64,000 nucleotides of DNA. Source: Shewanella aquimarina (lineage in GTDB: Bacteria; Pseudomonadota; Gammaproteobacteria; Enterobacterales; Shewanellaceae). The translations under genes and the position numbers were made by a program. Below the pieces are notes generated by a model. The model did not search any database. It was given only the letters and a program-made list of their open reading frames with translations, and was not told the DNA's origin. Location of the stretch: positions 124,001-188,000 of the forward strand of contig NZ_JAKIKY010000009.1 of assembly GCF_023349185.1 (NCBI RefSeq). The letters run 5' to 3'. Shown here piece after piece: positions 61,872 to 64,000 of this stretch. How positions within the stretch are numbered: position 1 is the stretch's first letter; each line of letters starts with the position of its first letter.

Positions 61872-61983
61872 AATGATTAACTTTTTTGCCTGTTTTGCCC
61901 AATATTACCCTTAAACTTTGTGCAACAAAACCACTAATATTTGGCACAGCCTGTCAGTTTTTTGGCAATCTTGACTCTAGTGG

Positions 61984-62460
61984 TTAGCTGAGTTTGATCG
62001 ATTGGTTGGGGCAGGGCGCGACACAGGCGCCGCAGCCGTTGCACAGTTCGGTGTCGACCACAGGCTTGGGGGCCTGGCCTATGCTGGCGGTAAAGCTGAT
62101 GGCCCTGGGGTCGCAGGCATCTTTGCAGGTCTGGCACCAGATGCCGCTGTTGGCCAGGCAGCTCTGATCGATACTGGCTTTTATCTCCCACGGGGTGTCT
62201 TCGATATCGGTAAATAGCGGCTCGGGACAGGCCTTGACGCAGTCGCCACAGAAGGTGCACTCGTCCTGACTGAAGCTGACCTCGGGAAAACCACCATCGC
62301 CCCGGGAGAGGATTTTCGTCTCACAGGCATCGATACACTTATCGCAGCGGGTACAGATATCGGTAAACTCTACATCTGTGCGGCTCCAAGGGGGGCGGAT
62401 CACTTGGCTCTTGCGGCGACTGAAGAGGTTACGGCGGCTTTGGTTGATACGATTGCTCAT
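61984..62460 (-). CDS. napF: NapF, ferredoxin-type protein
   Basis: NapF is a cytoplasmic iron-sulfur protein linked to periplasmic nitrate reductase NapA maturation. From the ATG at 62460 (MSNRINQSRRNLFSRR) it is 158 residues; the frame extends to 62523 but that part is not family-like. Cysteine groups are CTRCDKCIDAC, CTFCGDCVKAC, CLANSGIWCQTCKDAC and CNGCGACVAPC. No napA, napB or napD lies in the window, so it is a stray napF or its partners are elsewhere. Confidence 0.85.
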   Translation of the reverse strand: MSNRINQSRRNLFSRRKSQVIRPPWSRTDVEFTDICTRCDKCIDACETKILSRGDGGFPEVSFSQDECTFCGDCVKACPEPLFTDIEDTPWEIKASIDQSCLANSGIWCQTCKDACDPRAISFTASIGQAPKPVVDTELCNGCGACVAPCPNQSIKLS

Positions 62461-62506
62461 AGATTCACTTGCTATCAAATAGGGGGCTAAGCCCCCTGAG
62501 GTTGAT

Positions 62507-63520
62507 TTAGGCCTTGTAGCCATTCGGGTTAGAGGACTGCCAGTGCCAGCTGCTGTTGGCCATATCTTCTATGGTGTGGGTGGCTTGCCAGTTTAGCTCT
62601 GTCTGCGCCTTGTACGGGTCGGCGTAGCAGGCGGCGATATCGCCGGGGCGACGGGGTGATATCTGGTAGGCGATGGTATGGCCGCAGGCCTTCTCGAACG
62701 CCTTGACCATATCCAGTACGCTATAGCCCTGGCCTGTGCCCAGGTTATAGGTGACCAGTCCAGGTGCTGTGTTGAGTTTTTCAAGCGCTTTTAAGTGGCC
62801 CTTGGCCAGATCGACCACATGGATATAGTCGCGTACTCCTGTGCCGTCATGGGTGTCGTAGTCGTCGCCGAAGACGCTGAGCTTCTCACGCTTACCCACG
62901 GCGACCTGTGCGATAAATGGCATCAGGTTGTTGGGAATATCGTTGGGATCTTCGCCGATGAGTCCGCTCTCGTGGGCGCCCACAGGGTTGAAGTAACGCA
63001 GTCTGGCGATGTTCCAGCTGCTGTCTGAGTGGTGCAGATCCTTGAGGATATGTTCGACCATCAACTTAGACTGGCCGTAGGGATTGGTGGCGCCTGTGGG
63101 GAAGTCTTCCGTAATGGGCAGCGAGGCCGGGTCGCCATAGACAGTAGCCGATGAGCTAAACACCAGGTTTTTCACATTAAACTCGGCCATTACCTCACAT
63201 AGCACTAAGGTACCGGTGACATTGTTTTCATAATAGCGTAGCGGTTGGGCCACTGACTCGCCAACCGCCTTAAGACCGGCAAAATGGATCACTGCGTCTA
63301 TATCATGGTCGGTAAACACCTTCTGCAGGAAGGCCTTGTTGAGCACGTCGCCCTGATAGAAGGTGACCGCCTTGCCTGTGATCTGCTCGACCCTTACTAG
63401 GGCTTCGACGCTGGAGTTGCTTAAATTGTCTATGATGACTACCTGTTGATCATCATTAAGTAGCTCAACGACAGTATGGCTACCTATGTAGCCTGCGCCA
63501 CCCGTGACTAAAATCGTCAT
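62507..63520 (-). CDS. galE: GalE, UDP-glucose 4-epimerase
   Basis: GalE interconverts UDP-glucose and UDP-galactose. The 337-residue protein has [28 protein letters not shown], and the [12 protein letters not shown]yr-Lys pair. It could feed galactose to the polysaccharide locus but is not part of it. napF follows after 46 bp. Confidence 0.95.
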   Translation of the reverse strand: MTILVTGGAGYIGSHTVVELLNDDQQVVIIDNLSNSSVEALVRVEQITGKAVTFYQGDVLNKAFLQKVFTDHDIDAVIHFAGLKAVGESVAQPLRYYENNVTGTLVLCEVMAEFNVKNLVFSSSATVYGDPASLPITEDFPTGATNPYGQSKLMVEHILKDLHHSDSSWNIARLRYFNPVGAHESGLIGEDPNDIPNNLMPFIAQVAVGKREKLSVFGDDYDTHDGTGVRDYIHVVDLAKGHLKALEKLNTAPGLVTYNLGTGQGYSVLDMVKAFEKACGHTIAYQISPRRPGDIAACYADPYKAQTELNWQATHTIEDMANSSWHWQSSNPNGYKA

Positions 63521-64000
63521 TAATCTTTATCCCGTTGTAAATCTGATACTAATATTTTGAGGTCGTCGGCAAAATCCCTGCCAACCCCGTGATGGCGTAG
63601 CGCGAATTCAACTTTGGCTGCGCAAATGCTCTTTTATTCTAATAAAAAGGATATGAAAAGTCAGGAGATTTAGGCGCTTTGACCGGTGTGTTCTTGGCTC
63701 TTGCCCAAAGATTATGGCGTTAGCGATCTGGTGATGAGCAAAGGTGATGCTGATGTTTGCTAGTTTGGGATGCAATAGGTGATGAAAAAGACCTTTACAC
63801 AATATTGTCCCAGCGGGCTAAACAGATGAAATTGATGTTAAAGTCGGCATTTGTGTCGAGAGTGTTACATGGCGAATTTAAGGTAACCTATTTATTTAAC
63901 TGGATTTAATTTTCAAGTGTGAAGCTGGTGTAAATTTTAGGTTACATCTCGGGCGGCGCGGCAGCCAAATTATAAAGTGTGATCCTGTTAACAAACTCTG
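63521..64000. other. intergenic region at the right edge
   Basis: No gene is supported in these 480 bases. The left part should contain the galE promoter. GGTAACCT occurs near 63882 and a related AGGTTAC near 63938; the first also occurs in the palindrome before cysQ, but the match is short. A gene on the + strand may start right of the window. Confidence 0.4.

Noticed and set aside
63608..63802. 64-codon minus-strand frame near the right edge
   Set aside because: No recognisable motif or ribosome site; left as intergenic.

Overview
The window looks like a chromosomal segment of a Shewanella-type gammaproteobacterium (Alteromonadales). This is inferred from the gene order fliPQR-flhBA-flhFG-fliA-cheYZAB-parC-parP-cheW followed by a DUF2802 gene, from the protein sequences, and from an rfaH-headed polysaccharide locus next to a cysDN/SLC13/cysC sulfate operon. 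No rRNA, tRNA, insertion sequence, integrase or CRISPR array was seen.

Region 1 (1-16000, + strand) is the late part of a polar flagellar and chemotaxis cluster: export gate (fliP partial, fliQ, fliR, flhB, flhA behind a good sigma-54 promoter), polar placement and number control (flhF, flhG), sigma-28 (fliA), and a complete chemotaxis core (cheY, cheZ, cheA, cheB, cheW) with the ParC/ParP polar array-positioning pair. Region 2 (16000-22400) holds a FliK-like/FlhB-like pair on the minus strand, an MlaA-type protein, an RssB-like response regulator and a POT peptide transporter.

Region 3 (22900-49730) is a large surface polysaccharide (O-antigen or capsule) locus. It opens with rfaH and a 750-bp untranslated leader that carries three ops (RfaH recruitment) elements and several hairpins. 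Then come an SLBB export protein, a Wzz-type chain-length protein, and a strikingly A/T-rich block with a lactonase-like protein, glycosyltransferases, a CMP-sugar-synthetase-like protein, a hydroxyacid dehydrogenase, an SDR, an FkbH-like multidomain protein, Wzx, Wzy and a DUF115 protein. rmlBADC and a DUF1972 transferase follow. The right-hand part has two tandem WecA-type initiating transferases, galU, a frameshifted second rmlA, ugd and a UDP-glucuronate epimerase. Region 4 (49900-64000) returns to more ordinary G/C content: a PHP phosphatase, the sulfate activation operon, a Wzi-type outer-membrane protein, cysQ, a Mak-like fructokinase, elyC, a DUF2982 protein, a bactofilin, napF and galE.

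The most interesting points are the triple ops leader next to rfaH plus a JUMPstart-like remnant inside the locus, a possible route to a CMP-activated acidic sugar without a NeuB synthase, three CheY-docking-like peptides at exact 40-residue spacing in the CheA linker, a 9-G tract inside wzz, and the broken second rmlA.
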